Below are positions 10,862 through 22,059 of a DNA stretch of 64,000 nucleotides, in pieces (the first letter of the stretch is position 1; the number at the start of each line of letters is the position of its first letter). The notes under the pieces were generated by a model. It was not told the DNA's origin and searched no databases. It saw only the letters and a list, made by a program, of their open reading frames with translations. Origin of the DNA: Arion vulgaris (Eukaryota > Mollusca > Gastropoda > Stylommatophora > Arionidae); the NCBI GenBank assembly GCA_020796225.1, contig CM036756.1, positions 50,634,363 through 50,698,362 on the forward strand, written 5' to 3'. The position numbers and the translations under genes were made by a program.

Positions 10862-11076
10862 TTGGTATGGTTTATCGTTGACATAAGCAGGATATTGGAC
10901 GAAGACATGAATGAGCTGTGTAAAGAATTCAACACTAGTTTAAAAAATGGCGAGATCAGGAGGAATGGCTTCAGTTACTTAATACCACTGGCAAAACCTA
11001 ACAAAAAACACAAACACATAAGCGGTTTTAGAATAATTGCAATGCAGAACACAGTGGGCAAGCTTCTGGAAAAGTT
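10862..11076 (+). pseudogene. LINE-A reverse transcriptase N-terminal part
   Basis: The plus-strand frame reads DEDMNELCKEFNTSLKNGEI, then LIPLAKPNKKHKHISGFRII and NTVGKLLEK. This is the conserved start of a LINE reverse transcriptase (P-KP-K-----YR-I-----GKLLEK). It is cut at KLLEK by SINE-L and resumes at 11336. The target duplication is TCTGGAAAAGTT at 11065-11076 and 11324-11335. Confidence 0.8.
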
Positions 11077-11323
11077 CTTCTTTTCTTTCGTCGTTCTTTA
11101 CGACCAATTTTAATCACTCTTTGTGATATGTTTGATCTTTGCCAAGAACGTGTATACGTTGCACATTGGTTTGATAGGCCCCTAAACGCATAAGACTTCT
11201 ACACGTTTAGGACATGTGCATCCGATTTCAGCCAAACCTCCTTAGTCGCTCTACGAAATACGGGTAGGTAACAGTGGTTCCATTCTTTACACCCCAAATC
11301 TGGGCCCCGTAACCACTGGGCAA
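11077..11323 (-). mobile_element. SINE-L copy 1
   Basis: This 247-bp minus-strand copy of a SINE-like family is flanked by the perfect 12-bp duplication TCTGGAAAAGTT. On its own strand it starts with a tRNA-like head (GCCCAGTGGTTACGGGG), contains TTTGGGGTGTAAAG, and ends in an AG-rich tail (GAAAGAAAAGAAG). The other copies are 16926-17194 (+) and 27005-27320 (-). It has no ORF. It sits inside a LINE-A reverse transcriptase, so it is younger than that element. Confidence 0.85.
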
Positions 11324-11335
11324 TCTGGAAAAGTT

Positions 11336-11760
11336 GGTGGCATGCAGACTCGATGGAACGTCGCATGTTTCCTTCCACCCTCGGTGAATACAAGCGGAGT
11401 AAAGAAACTTGGTGTAATGCATCGATCTTTTCCTATGACGTCTTTGAAGGTTTCCAGGCTGGTTTGGAGACAGGTACTGTTGTACTAGATCTCGAGGATG
11501 CCTATAACAAAGTTCCAATCAAACCTTATCCAAATGTTCACGCTACTCAATATCGATACATTGCTCATAAGATGGATTGCAAGGACCCTGTTCGAGAGAA
11601 AAGTGGCACTCAGGTGTGGTAATTGGTACTCTGTGCCGACAAACATTTTACCAGGCCTACCCCAGGGGTCCACACTATCTCCAGTACTATTCAATGTATT
11701 CATTATAATGATTACGAAGCAGTGAGTTTAGTATGCTCCTACTCAGCTGACACATAGTGT
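11336..11760 (+). pseudogene. LINE-A reverse transcriptase, central part
   Basis: This continues the fragment at 10862-11076 after SINE-L. Readable pieces are FPSTLGEYKRSKETW near 11370, motif A VVLDLEDAYNKV near 11480, and motif B LPGLPQGSTLSPVLFNVF near 11650-11700 in a shifted frame. Motif C was not found. Several frameshifts are present. Confidence 0.75.
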
Positions 11761-11964
11761 AGTCACTTGGTTCTAGAACAGTAGACACTCTAGAAACAAT
11801 TTTTTCACCACACTCTGCTATCTATATGTGGTTTTAGTTCCAAAGAGCATTCTCTCTAGAACAGCAACTTGTTGACCACTTACTGTGACCTGCTTGTGAT
11901 TTGCGCCAGAGTATGTACTGGGCAACCACCTGTTCATACGGATGGAAAATTTACATTTTCTCTA

Positions 11965-12195
11965 GAGCAACCACCTGTAAGCAACTCCAAGGAATCACAG
12001 AGAATTTTGTTAAACTACCTAAAGAAAATAAATCAGTAGAAGAAGAATGGACAGTATTTAAGAGAAGCATATTAGAAGCAGCCAAAAAAACATGCGGAAC
12101 AGTAAAATACAGAGGCAGGAGACCAAAAATTACAACTTGGTGGAATGACAAAGTAAAATTAGCAGTAAAGGATAAAAACGTAGATACAACAGATT
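11965..12195 (+). pseudogene. RTE-like endonuclease-RT linker, left part
   Basis: The frame reads EEEWTVFKRSILEAAKKTCG, then TTWWNDKVKLAVKDKN, the linker between endonuclease and RT in RTE-type LINEs. It is interrupted by LINE-A1, with the target duplication ATACAACAGATT at 12184-12195 and 13453-13464. Related linker text resumes at 13465. Confidence 0.75.
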
Positions 12196-13452
12196 CAGTT
12201 TCAGTTTGGAATATCTTCATTGCACTCCAGACATGTCCATAGGTGCTCCGATCGCCTTCGCAATATCTCCAACAGCGTCCCGTGACTGACTGTACCAGTT
12301 CAAATTTGATTGATTAGCCTACTCACGTACCTGTTATGCTGTTCTTTTCTTGCTACTCCAATCTTCAAACCCAGCTCCTGCAATCTAGTAGTTGACGTGG
12401 ATTGATTTAAATGAAAATCTTCTTTGCGGCCACACTCGATGAGGGTGCTCAAAATATCAGCTCTATCCATTGGCTGGCCCTCTGATATGGTGGCAGAGCT
12501 AGCCAGCCTGTCTGCTCTCTCATTGCCAATGACACCCATGTGCCCCGGAACGAAGATAAGTGTGATTCTGCAAATTGTTGACGCTTGTAGTAATTCAGTC
12601 CATTGCCTGCGCACCGAACCAGCCTCTACCTTGCGGATCATACTCAATGAATCACTCAGAATGCACGCATGAGTGTAGTTTTGTGACTTCAGCCAACGTA
12701 AAGCATTAGTCACCGCCAGTACCTCCATTGTCATGCTGCTTGTTGTCATATGAAATGCACCACAGGCCTCATGGACCATTCTGCCACATGAGCTTGCAGA
12801 GAAGGCCCATGTGAACTTTTCGCAACGAACTACCGACCCATCAGTGTAAATCACAACGGCACCTTTATTGCAGTTTTCATCAATGATAGCCTTAACGTCT
12901 GCATCCAGCGCCACGAGATTCCTCTCTTTGCAACTTTTGTCAAATTTAATGATGGTAGAAAAAGTGTTCTCGCATATTGAAGGCATCGGTATCCATCCTT
13001 CCCCATAATCAATATTGGTGAGCCTACATACCAGCTGAACAGTGTTTACAGCACAGCCAGCCCACAACTTGCTCCGCTTTAATCGATTTCCTCCACTGGT
13101 GCTGAGCAGCTCGTGCAATAGGTGATCCGCTTTTTGCACTTATTTTGAGGTACGCACATGCTCTAGTTATCTTGAGTCTTTACTCCATGGTCGGGAAATC
13201 CAGGAGAAACCTCATCGCCACGCAGGGTGTATCCTATGTGCAACAGAGAATGATATGCATAGCCTCATTCTGTATTCTTTCCAGTCTTTCAATTTTCGTT
13301 TTGCTAACAGTGAGGATGGCCATTGCATATTCAGTGGTGGAGAGAACCAGCGTCTGATACAGGATGACAAGCAGCCGTTGCACGATATTAGCAGCCGCCA
13401 TAACTCTCATTGCCGCTAAACCTTTACTTGCTTTGAAAATGACATACTCAGC
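12196..13452 (-). mobile_element. LINE-A1 (RT C-terminus plus RNase H)
   Basis: This 1,257-bp minus-strand insertion has a 12-bp target duplication (ATACAACAGATT). The main open frame at 12300-13139 (279 aa) holds an almost complete RNase H: VVIYTDGSVVRCEK near 12840, ACILSDSLSMIRKVEAG near 12650, and the VPGHMGVIGNERADRLASSA block near 12540. RT thumb text lies upstream at 13230-13450. The 3' tail is ACTGAAA-type repeats near 12196-12215. The sister copy at 29243-29958 (+) has the same tail. Confidence 0.9.
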
Positions 13453-13464
13453 ATACAACAGATT

Positions 13465-13615
13465 GGCAAAAAGAAACCACAAAATGACGTTACTGAGTAT
13501 ATAATAGCAAGAAAACAAACATAAAAAGAATAGCCATAGACCGAGAAGAGTGGTGAACAACTGTTGAGGTCCTATGCTCCCAGAGGAGCGGAGAGGAATA
13601 AGTCAGTAAGTAAGT
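13465..13615 (+). pseudogene. RTE-like fragment, right part
   Basis: This continues the element broken at 12195. Shifted frames read a linker-like ARKQTKRIAIDREEW. The stretch ends in an AAGT-type short repeat (GTCAGTAAGTAAGTAAAAC at about 13600), as expected of an RTE-like 3' end, so an internal deletion removed most of the RT. Confidence 0.55.
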
Positions 13616-13869
13616 AAAACTAGAACGAGAAGTAGTCTTAAATCAGGAAACTAAATTCATTTAAACCATAGGCTCCCAACCAATTTTGAATGAGTGCCCC
13701 CTTTCTCAGTGAATGATTCGTTAGCGCCCCTCTTAAGTAAACTATAATGTACATACTATATACTGAGAAACAAGAACACATTTTTCAGTTATTTTATTAG
13801 ATAATACCAATATTACTGTATTGCTCATGGTATCATTGACCTAATTTATAATGTATTAATTAGAGCTAA

Positions 13870-14195
13870 GCTTGATGTGATGACACTAATTTTTCTATGT
13901 TTGGTGCCATTTTTGTCATCAATAATCTTAAATCGCCGCATTACTCTATTAATAATCTGTTTCGTTTCTTTTTGAATAGTAAGGTGACCATGCTAAATCC
14001 TCTTTCAGCTAGTTATTGTGATGGGAATACAATAAACAACTTCTTTCTGCAGCCCATAAGGGTAGATATAATATTGGAATTTGATTTTGTAGCCACAATT
14101 CTTGATATTGATTATTCAATGTTCCATTTCAACTCTTCATTTGTTGACAATTCTATCAACTCTTCCTCCAGTAATAATTATGTTATTTGTACATT
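13870..14195 (-). pseudogene. hAT (ZBED-like) transposase C-terminal dimerisation part
   Basis: Minus-strand frames read ELIELSTNEELKWNIE, then KKLFIVFPSQ and LAERGFSMVTLLFKKKRNRL, then GDLRLLMTK. This is the hAT dimerisation signature (..FPSSYLAERGFS..) found at the end of ZBED5-like transposases. One stop interrupts it after FPSQ. Beyond it to 13669 lies the non-coding 3' end of the element. Confidence 0.85.
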
Positions 14196-14199
14196 GTCT

Positions 14200-16650
14200 T
14201 CTTCCTCTCCGTGCTCTCTAGACTGGGATTTCTGATTTTCCACTAAAGTCCTCTGTCAGCCACGCCACGCCATACAGTTTGTCTTGGACGCTGGTGTAAG
14301 TGGGTCACCTCTTTCTTCTGAGATCTGCATACTGGGGCAGCTCTGTAGGACATGCTCTGTTGTCATACTCGCCAAGCCACAGGGGCCCAGGTCGTTTGTG
14401 CCTATCTTGTGTCTAGTTCTGTTCTCATTCTGTTGTGACCCGTCCGGAAACGAAGTATGATAATGTGGTTTCCTCTGGACAGTTGGTAATATCCAGCGTG
14501 CTTGTTGTATTTTGTGTGTTCTTTTCCCCACTTTGTTGTGTGGTGCCCTCTGGCGATGGTTTTAGCTTCTTCATAGCTGACCATTTTGTCATCCTTTCTC
14601 CCTCTTTAGCCAGTCTGTCAGCATCTTCATCTACCTTGAGCTTTCAATGTGATTGTATCCACTGGATTACAACACTCTCGGAACCATGGGACAACTGGGC
14701 TAAGGTTGACCTGAGATCACTTAGTTCTGTGTTCCTTTCAGATTTCAATAGCAGATTGAGAATTGAGATAGCAGACGATGCGTCTGTGCAAATCACTATT
14801 TTTCCATGTATTTGTTTCATATGTTGTAGTGCCATTTATGCAGCTGCATTAAAGGCATCCAGCTCTGGGAATCTGCATAACCAGCAAGGAGAGGTGCTGG
14901 CTGGTTGTATGTATCTTTGTTGAGCCAGTGCCAATATTTAGTATTTGTGTGCTAGTTTTTTTGGGTTTTCCATGATGCTTCACCTTTTCAATCTGTTCCA
15001 ACCTTAGCTGTTGATTCGGGGCTACATTGCGTGATTTTACACTCAGCTTACCTTTATGAAGTGTGTCTTGGAGATTATGACCCAACCTGATATGCCATAC
15101 TCAAGTACTGGTCAAACTCTTCCAGTGTAAACATTTTTCAGAATGCTACCATCCGCACCCCAGTTGGTGCCTGCTAGTTTGTTCTTGATCCACATTCTCT
15201 GCTTTGGTCTTTTTCAGCTCTGCCTATCTGTGTTTTCCTCGTCCACCTGCTGTCTATGATGATTCCCAGATATGATGGACATTCATCCATTGGGAGTAGT
15301 TGGTCATTGAACTTGAGTTTGAGCATTTGTTTCTTCTTAGACAGGCTGAAGACTGTGAAATTGGTTTTCTTTTCATTTATAAAGGGCAGTCAAGACCTGG
15401 TCTATTTAACTAGCTTTTTAATTACATCTTGCATCCTTGTGGTTGCTACTGCTTTTGATTCTTCTCATGTCCACAGTGCCAGATTATCAGCTTAGATTGC
15501 ACCATTACTCTGTTGGGTATGTCTTCCATAATATTATTTATAAAAACTAGAAATAGCGTGGGAAACAGGACCCCTCCTTGGTGACCACCTTGTTCGATGA
15601 TTCCCTTCCTGCTATGCTTTCCCTGGACCTGAACTTTAGCTGTTCTATTTATCTGATAAAGACATATCTAGATATTCAAGCGATTTTTTATTCCGATTTT
15701 TAGCAGTTTGATTTTGAGTCCGTCTCTCCAGACCCTGTCGAAAGCCTTCTCCATAGCAACCCATACTGTTACTGTATGTTTCATTTCTTGAAATCCATCT
15801 TCGATCTCCTGGGCAATGTAAGTTACTTTGGTCTTCTGTTGATCCATGCTGACGGAATCCATTCTGCTGTAGTAGTATCAATTGTTTTGATCCAGGTGCC
15901 ACATGAGTCTTCTATTGAGAAGCCTCTCCATTACTTTTTCAACACATCTAAAGTGGCTAATTGGTCTACAATTGCATGGATCGAATCTGCCTTTTCTTGG
16001 TTATAGAATGGGCACTGTAATAGCTTCTTTCCCTTCTCTATGTATTACCTAGACTTTCCAGCTCGCATTCAAAACTTTAGCAGCTTTTCGTGGCTTTCGG
16101 GTCTAGGTTGTTGAGCATCTCATTTGTGATGCCATTCGTTCCTGGTGACTTCTTAAGGTTCTTCAAGCACACCTATAGTAAAACTGGATATCATATGTTC
16201 TTCTGGTGTCTTGGGTGAGTATTTGAGCGATTGCCTCTCTCTTCCATTACCATATCCAGTCTTTCATGAGGTATGCTGACCTGGCTCACTCGAGTGTGGT
16301 TTTAAATAAAAATGTTGGCAGCTCTTTTACCTGTTGGTAATGTTTTATTGCTCTCTATCACTATTAGAGAACGGTTGGTGTCTTCATTACTGAGGGCATT
16401 CTCTAGTTTCTATATCTTGTTTCTGTCTCTGTCCAAGTTGAAACATTTGTCTTTCCAGCTCTGCAGCTTGCCTAACTTCTCTCCTATATTTCGCTGAGAC
16501 TACCTTGAGTGCTATGTTGCTGTCTATGCTTTGCTGTTTCTACTCTTTTTCTGGCCCGACTCAATTTATCTTCAAAATTTTGGACCTTTTCTGACCAATA
16601 AGGTTTGTAGTCTCTTCTGCCCTCTAGGAATTGATTCTCTTGCTGCCCTC
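14200..16650 (-). mobile_element. LINE-B2, EN-truncated RT-RNase H retrotransposon
   Basis: Minus strand; boundaries are approximate. From 16650 the frame gives a linker (ENQFLEGRRDYKPYWSEKVQ). RT follows, with EKAFDRVWRDGL near 15740. The RNase H remnant reads KIVICTDASSAISILN near 14790 and VVIQWIQSH near 14650. The knuckle near 14340 reads LGPCGLASMTTEHVLQSCPS. It is badly frameshifted. It shares its 3' end (TAGACTGGGATTTCTGATT) with the copy at 58200-59660. It separates the hAT C-terminal block from the rest. Confidence 0.85.
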
Positions 16651-16669
16651 AAAAAGGATATGTTGCCCT

Positions 16670-16915
16670 CATAATGGATTATCGACTGCATCCTACTCCG
16701 AATGGGAAAAAGTACAAAAATCATTAATCCTGTTTTAACTATAGAATATGTGCATTCCATGCGAATATTTTTAATCCACGGTACAGAATCAAAACAGAAT
16801 TCTGTAATTTTCTGGCACAATCACTAGACAGAACAGTTGGCTGCAATTTTGAAAATCGGAAGACATTTGTAAATTTGAGGAAGGTTATATTACCCAATCT
16901 GGAATGGTCATATTG
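16670..16915 (-). pseudogene. Probable hAT transposase remnant between B2 and SINE-L
   Basis: Minus-strand text near 16905 includes MTIPDWVI, which resembles the (N)IPDWV.NPF step of ZBED-like hAT transposases. The following 200 bases do not align clearly by eye. The assignment rests mainly on position between the core and the C-terminal blocks. Confidence 0.45.
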
Positions 16916-16925
16916 AGTAAATTCT

Positions 16926-17194
16926 CCTTTCGCCCGAGTGGTTACCGGGGCCCATATTTGGGGTGTAAAGAATAGAACCATTGTTACCTGCCACGCATGT
17001 CGTAAGAGGCGACTAAGGAGGTTTGGCTGAAATCGGATGCACATGTCCTAAACATGTAGAAGTCTATGTGTTTAGGGGCCTACCAAACCAATGTGCAACG
17101 TATACACGTTCTTGGCAAAGATCAAACATATCACAAAGAGTGATTAAAATTGGTCGTAAAGAACGAACGCAAAGAAGAAAGAAGAAGAAGAGGA
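16926..17194 (+). mobile_element. SINE-L copy 2
   Basis: This 269-bp plus-strand copy has an 11-bp target duplication, GAGTAAATTCT, at 16915-16925 and 17195-17205. The head GCCCGAGTGGTTACCGG resembles the A-box region of tRNA-Ser/Leu. The tail is AAGAAGAAAGAAGAAGAAG. The stretch before the tail resembles the 3' end of LINE-B3 at 19970-20007, which hints at a tail shared with the mobilising LINE. It lies inside the hAT relic. Confidence 0.85.
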
Positions 17195-17205
17195 GAGTAA
17201 ATTCT

Positions 17206-18135
17206 GAAATCTAATTGTAAAATTTTCTTTCAGTGGTTCTAAATACTGACTATAAACCAGAATATCGTCATCAGTTGCTTCCATTGAAGAAAGATTTGAA
17301 AACTGATAAAATTGTCAAATATTAAAACAACACAAGTTTTGACACGAATGCAGACAATTGCCTTTGCTTTGATCAAATTCAACTCATTTCCTTGCAGTTG
17401 TAGATTCGTTTAATTAAATTTGTTGTATAAATCTGTCAAATAAACAATATTGCTCTGAAATTTCAATAAAATCTCTTAAGAAGAATCATTTTTGTTTTCC
17501 AAAAAATATTTCTAATTGATTTAAAGAGTTCCAAATAATTTATAAATACCTTTCTAAATAATATATCAGCAAGATCATGGTTTTTGGTCATGTTAACTGC
17601 TATAATTGCATACTGTAGTTAGCGATGAAGGCCATTACTCAGGTTTTTTCAACCAAACGTCGGTGAATTATAAAATGCACGGCGACTACATTTTGTACCA
17701 CCTTTCTCAAATCTGAAATCAACACGCTGTAGCATCCAAACATTGCCAGAGCACCATCAACAGCAGCAGACAAGATATTATCAAGAGGACAAATTGTTCT
17801 CTTTAAAATAGTATTCTAATACGTCAAATATAGATTATCCTTTATAGCCCGTTTCTAATGTTCTTGCAAATAATAGTTCTCTACAAATCTTTTCATTCTT
17901 TAATGAAGCAAACCTTTGCCAGAAGTAAAAACTCATTTGTTGGTAAAGTATATTCATCAAGTTGTAAAGAAAGTTCAGTAGTCTTAAAAAAATCAGTTAA
18001 AGAACTCTCCACATCCTTGGTCATTTCACCGATTCATCTCTAAACTGTATTATTACTAAATGAGACTTAAAAAATAATTTCAGTCTGCAGAGTATGCAGT
18101 ACAGTACACAGAAGCTCACTAATCGCTGGCAGTAT
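17206..18135 (-). pseudogene. hAT (ZBED-like) transposase core
   Basis: Minus-strand frames read ILPAISELLCTVLHTL near 18130, then a SNNTV.RRIGEMTKDVESSL step, then LSLQLDEYTLPTNEFLLL near 17950. Further on come an acidic-core piece around GCYSVLI and SRRAFYNSP near 17660, and NLSNGLHR near 17630. These follow ZBED5-like hAT transposases in order. Several stops and frameshifts are present. It resumes upstream at 20019 once LINE-B3 is removed. Confidence 0.85.
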
Positions 18136-20007
18136 ATGGAATCCAAGGCAACATGCTAAGATGGATCCAATTGTTCCTGCATAATAGAAGAACCAGAGTC
18201 ACACTTGATGGACATCAGAGCAAAAAGGTCTTAGTGCATCAGGGGGTACCTCAGGGAGGAGTTATGTCTCCAACTCTCTTCCTGTCTACATCAACGACCT
18301 AGTAAAGGATCTGCCAGCAGGAGTGAAGGCTGCTTTATATGCAGACGATTTAGTGCTATGGTGTGCAGACGAACACACAACATCTGCAACTAGTTGAATA
18401 CAGCGAGCAGCAGATAAACTTATGGAATGGGCAGAGAAGTGGTACCTTACAATCAACACAGACAAAACCTCTGCAACACTGTTCTCCCTCTCCCCCAGGG
18501 ACAAAGCAGCCAACATATACTTAGGAACCACTCCAATACAAGAAGAAACCAATCCAACTTATCTAGGGATCACATTTGATAAATGGCTCACATGGAACAA
18601 GCATATAGAAAACACAGAAGGAAAGGCCAGACGAAAATTGGAATACTCAGAAAACTGGCAGGTACCAACTGGGGACCTAATGAACACACACTTAAGAAAG
18701 TCTACAGCGGAACAATTAGACCCCACCTAGAGTTCAGCTAAACAACATGGGCTACAGCTGCTAACACACACCTGCAGATATTGGACAGAGTACAAAATCA
18801 AGCACTCAGGATCATCACCGGAGCCATGAAATCTACGCCTATCACAGAGATGCAAAAAACCACTGGAGTGCAAGCCCTGGCTTACAGAAGGGAAACCAAA
18901 AATATGATCCAGATGGAGAAATACACCAGTATGCCCTTGCATCCAATGAAAGCAAGATTAAATTATCTGGCACTTGGACGACTTAAACGTAGCAGCTTCG
19001 TCCATCGGGGAAAGTGACTAAAAAGACAGTACCAAGATGACCTACCAATATCAACACTGCTGATACCTAATCTCTACCCTGTACCCTGGGAACAAGTTAG
19101 TGATACAGCAAAAATCATCACAACAATTAGTGGAATCACAACTGGAGAGATACACAATGACCTGCAGAAAAGAACAGCCACTATGTGCATGATACAAGAA
19201 AACTACCCTAAACAATCATGGATCCACGTCTACACCGATGGATCTGCAACAGATGCAATTAAGAACGGAGGGGCTGGTATCTATATTACATATCCCAACA
19301 ATCACACAGAAACAAAGTACATGCCAACTGGTAAATTTTGTTCAAACTACACCGCAGAGGCTCAAGCACTACTACAGGCCACAATCATGATCAGTAATTC
19401 CAACTCTGACTGCCAACAAGTGATATTTTTCACAGTTGCACTATCTGTTTTGCAAGCCCTACAGAGTAACCATCCAGCCCTGAGAAAAGAGCTCAGCAAG
19501 ATCTCTACCAACAAAAGAGTTACACTTCAGTGGGTACCATCACACTGCGGAGTGCCAGGTAACGAGAAGGCAGACAAACTTGCTAAAAGGGAGCAGAATG
19601 TGAACAAATAGATAATGACATCACATAGGCCTACTTTGAAAAAAAAGAGCTATCGTGGACATTAGAAAAGAACCTAAACCACCCAACGATGACTACCACA
19701 CACTTGACAGACAAGAACAGACTATCATCTTCCGACTCAGGATAGGTCATAACAGACTGAACAAACACCTACACAGGCTACGATTGTCCCCATCCCCTCT
19801 GTGCCCCTGTGGCACTGCTGAACAAACCATAGAACATGTTCTGCAAGACTGTCCCCTGTATGTCCTCCCAAGAAAGGAATGCTGGCCCTACAACACAACA
19901 TTACATTCAAAACTACATGGCACCAGAGATGAGCTTCAGACAAGTCGACTTCATAAGAACGTGACTAATGGTATAATCATCAAAATAGCGATCCCAAAGA
20001 AGAAGAA
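18136..20007 (+). mobile_element. LINE-B3, 5'-truncated RT-RNase H retrotransposon
   Basis: This 1,872-bp plus-strand insertion has an 11-bp target duplication, GCTGGCAGTAT, at 18125-18135 and 20008-20018. It starts in mid-RT: GVPQGGVMSPTLF near 18245 and catalytic YADDLVLW near 18340. RNase H (19183-19611) is largely open, with HVYTDGSATDAI, a mutated second acidic region FFTVALSVLQ (Asp lost), and SHCGVPGNEKADKLAK. The C-terminal knuckle CPCGTAEQTIEHVLQDC lies near 19800. The 3' end is AAGAAGAAG. It cuts the hAT transposase. Confidence 0.92.
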
Positions 20008-20018
20008 GCTGGCAGTAT

Positions 20019-20836
20019 CAATTATTTGCCAATAGTGCACGGTTTTCCAGATTTAGCAATAAGTAAGGAAATGTTATTGCATGGTTTGATTGCACAGGAA
20101 ATGTTAAAAAGAAATTATGATACGAATTGGCAAAGCAACATCAGCTTTTAAAAGTCAAAAATAAAATATGGAACTGCAAGTTATATAGTATTAAAACTAA
20201 ATTACGAATTTTCAATTCAAATGTTGTATCAATCCTAACATATGCTAGCGAGAGTTGGAAAATGACTAAAGATATAGAAAGCAAGTTGAATGCATTTGAA
20301 AATAGATGTCTGTGAAAAATAATGAATATAAAATGGAATGAATTCAGGAGAAGTGATGAAATCAGAGATATGTCTGGTCAAACACTAGGGACAACTGTTA
20401 TAAGAAAGAGAAGATGGAGATATGTTGGGCACACCTTGAGGAGAAATGATCAACGAATATCAAAGCAGGCATTGAGGTGGGATGCAAAGGGTTCAAGAAA
20501 GAGAGGTCGACCTAAGGAGACCCTGAAACGAACTTTGCTGAGAGAGGCAGGAAATATCGGTCTCAGTTCCATGGAGGAGATTGAGCGAGTTGCCCAGGAT
20601 AGAGCGGTCTGGAGAAATTACTTGCAGGCCCTATGTAACGTATAACGGTACGAGAGGAATTATTATAATTATTAAGGAAATGTTGCATGAAGCATGTAAT
20701 CCATAATTTTCTTGTTTTGCTGCAGCGAAAACATACCAGCCAAAGTTGGACGCCTCCGAAAATTGATCTTTAAGCTTGAACAAAAGATATATTTTCATCT
20801 TTTCTGCCAATATGTATTTTGCTAAGATGAACTCCT
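20019..20836 (-). pseudogene. hAT (ZBED-like) transposase N-terminal part (two pieces)
   Basis: On the minus strand 20685-20835 reads a run ending GLHAS, and 20019-20075 continues NISLLIAKSGKPCTIGK, a hallmark of ZBED5-like transposases. The two pieces are separated by LINE-D (20076-20672) with a TAAGGAAATGTT duplication. Collapsing the duplication keeps the frame across the join. At 20835 the frame meets the mariner end, beyond which the zinc-finger half continues at 23601. Confidence 0.88.
20076..20672 (+). mobile_element. LINE-D 3' fragment, copy 1
   Basis: This 597-bp plus-strand insertion has a 12-bp duplication, TAAGGAAATGTT, at 20064-20075 and 20673-20684. It encodes the RT thumb and C-terminus of an RTE/CR1-like LINE: NVVSILTYASESWKMTKDIE near 20220, KRRWRYVGHTLRRNDQRI near 20410, and ALRWDAKGSRKRGRPKETL near 20470. 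The tail is ATTATAATTATTA. There is no RNase H. One in-frame stop occurs at 20313. Confidence 0.9.
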
Positions 20837-21102
20837 ATAGTTGCTCCAAAATTCGTGATCACACTAAGGTTTAATTTGTACTAAATCTATCTGATGGATA
20901 CAATCAATCTTTTGCATGCAGTCTTATATACCTAACGACGTTACTTAATCCATGTTTAACTAATTGGTAGCTAGCTTAGTTGATGCAAAAACGTTTTTTG
21001 TTATATAATTTTGCATAAGCACAATAAAATGATAATCAAAGTTTAGAATTCACAGTAATACACAAAATGGTGGCGAATGTTTGCAAAGGCGTAACCCTAT
21101 TA

Positions 21103-21755
21103 GTTAGTTAGTTAGTTTGTTCCTTTCGTGCCAAAGGCGGCACATAGGGCAGAGGTTTTAGATCTCCATGTGATACAGTTCTTTGCTAGCAGTTGCAGAT
21201 CTTGTATGGTTTTACATCCCAATAGTTTACTTTCTTGTTGGATGGTTCTTAAGAGTGGTCTTAGGTCTTCCACGTTTCCTTTTCCCAACTGGTGACCACA
21301 TAAGGACTTGTCGATTTAGTCTCTTTTCGTCTGATCTAAGCACATGACCTAAATATTTCCACCGTCGTTTCCTTATAATATTTGATATGGGTTGTTGGTG
21401 TGTTCTATCTCTCACTGTGTTGTTAGAAACGAAATCACTCCATTTGACTTTTAATAATTTTGGAGACATTTATTCTCAAAGCTGTCCAGTTTCTTATCAA
21501 TTTTCTTTGTTGTTTTCCAACTTTCACAACCGTAGGTCAGTACAGGAATCACACATGACCTAAATAATTTAACTTTTGTGCATATACTAAAGTCTTGAGA
21601 TTGCCAGATATTCGTTAATTTAGTGAAGGCACTAGCTGCTATAGCAATACGAGAGTTTATTTCTTTCATCGTGTCTCCGTTGTTTGACACTTTACTACCC
21701 AAATATGTAAAATGTTCAACTTTCTCCAGTGTTTGGCCATTTATTACGATGTTGT
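21103..21755 (-). mobile_element. LINE-D 3' fragment, copy 2, nested in the mariner
   Basis: This 653-bp minus-strand insertion has a 12-bp duplication, GTAACCCTATTA, at 21091-21102 and 21756-21767. Frames read RSCVIPVLTYGCESWKTTKK near 21550, RKRRWKYLGHVLRSDEKRL near 21340 and KRKRGRPKTTLK near 21260. The 3' end on its strand is an AACT repeat (GTTAGTTAGTTAG at 21103). It is nearly identical to the copy at 59697-60960. Confidence 0.92.
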
Positions 21756-22059
21756 GTAACCCTATTACGTATTATAAAAAGCAATGTGACATGGTTAGCT
21801 TTTTCTTCATGAGTGTTTTTATGTTGATATTATCTTTGGCGATCAAATTGACGTACCTTTGGTAGTTGTTGCCAGTCCCTGGTATTGTGAGGCAATTGGT
21901 GAAGGTGAAAGCAAATGGGATGTTAGCTATTAGATTCGGAGTCTGAAGAGTCGAAGAGATTGACTACTGCTGTGGGCTGGAGAAAATGCAAACCATCTCG
22001 TTGCCAATATGCCTCTTCTTCTCGGAGCACATGCTCTTCACATTTGTTCCAGTATTATA

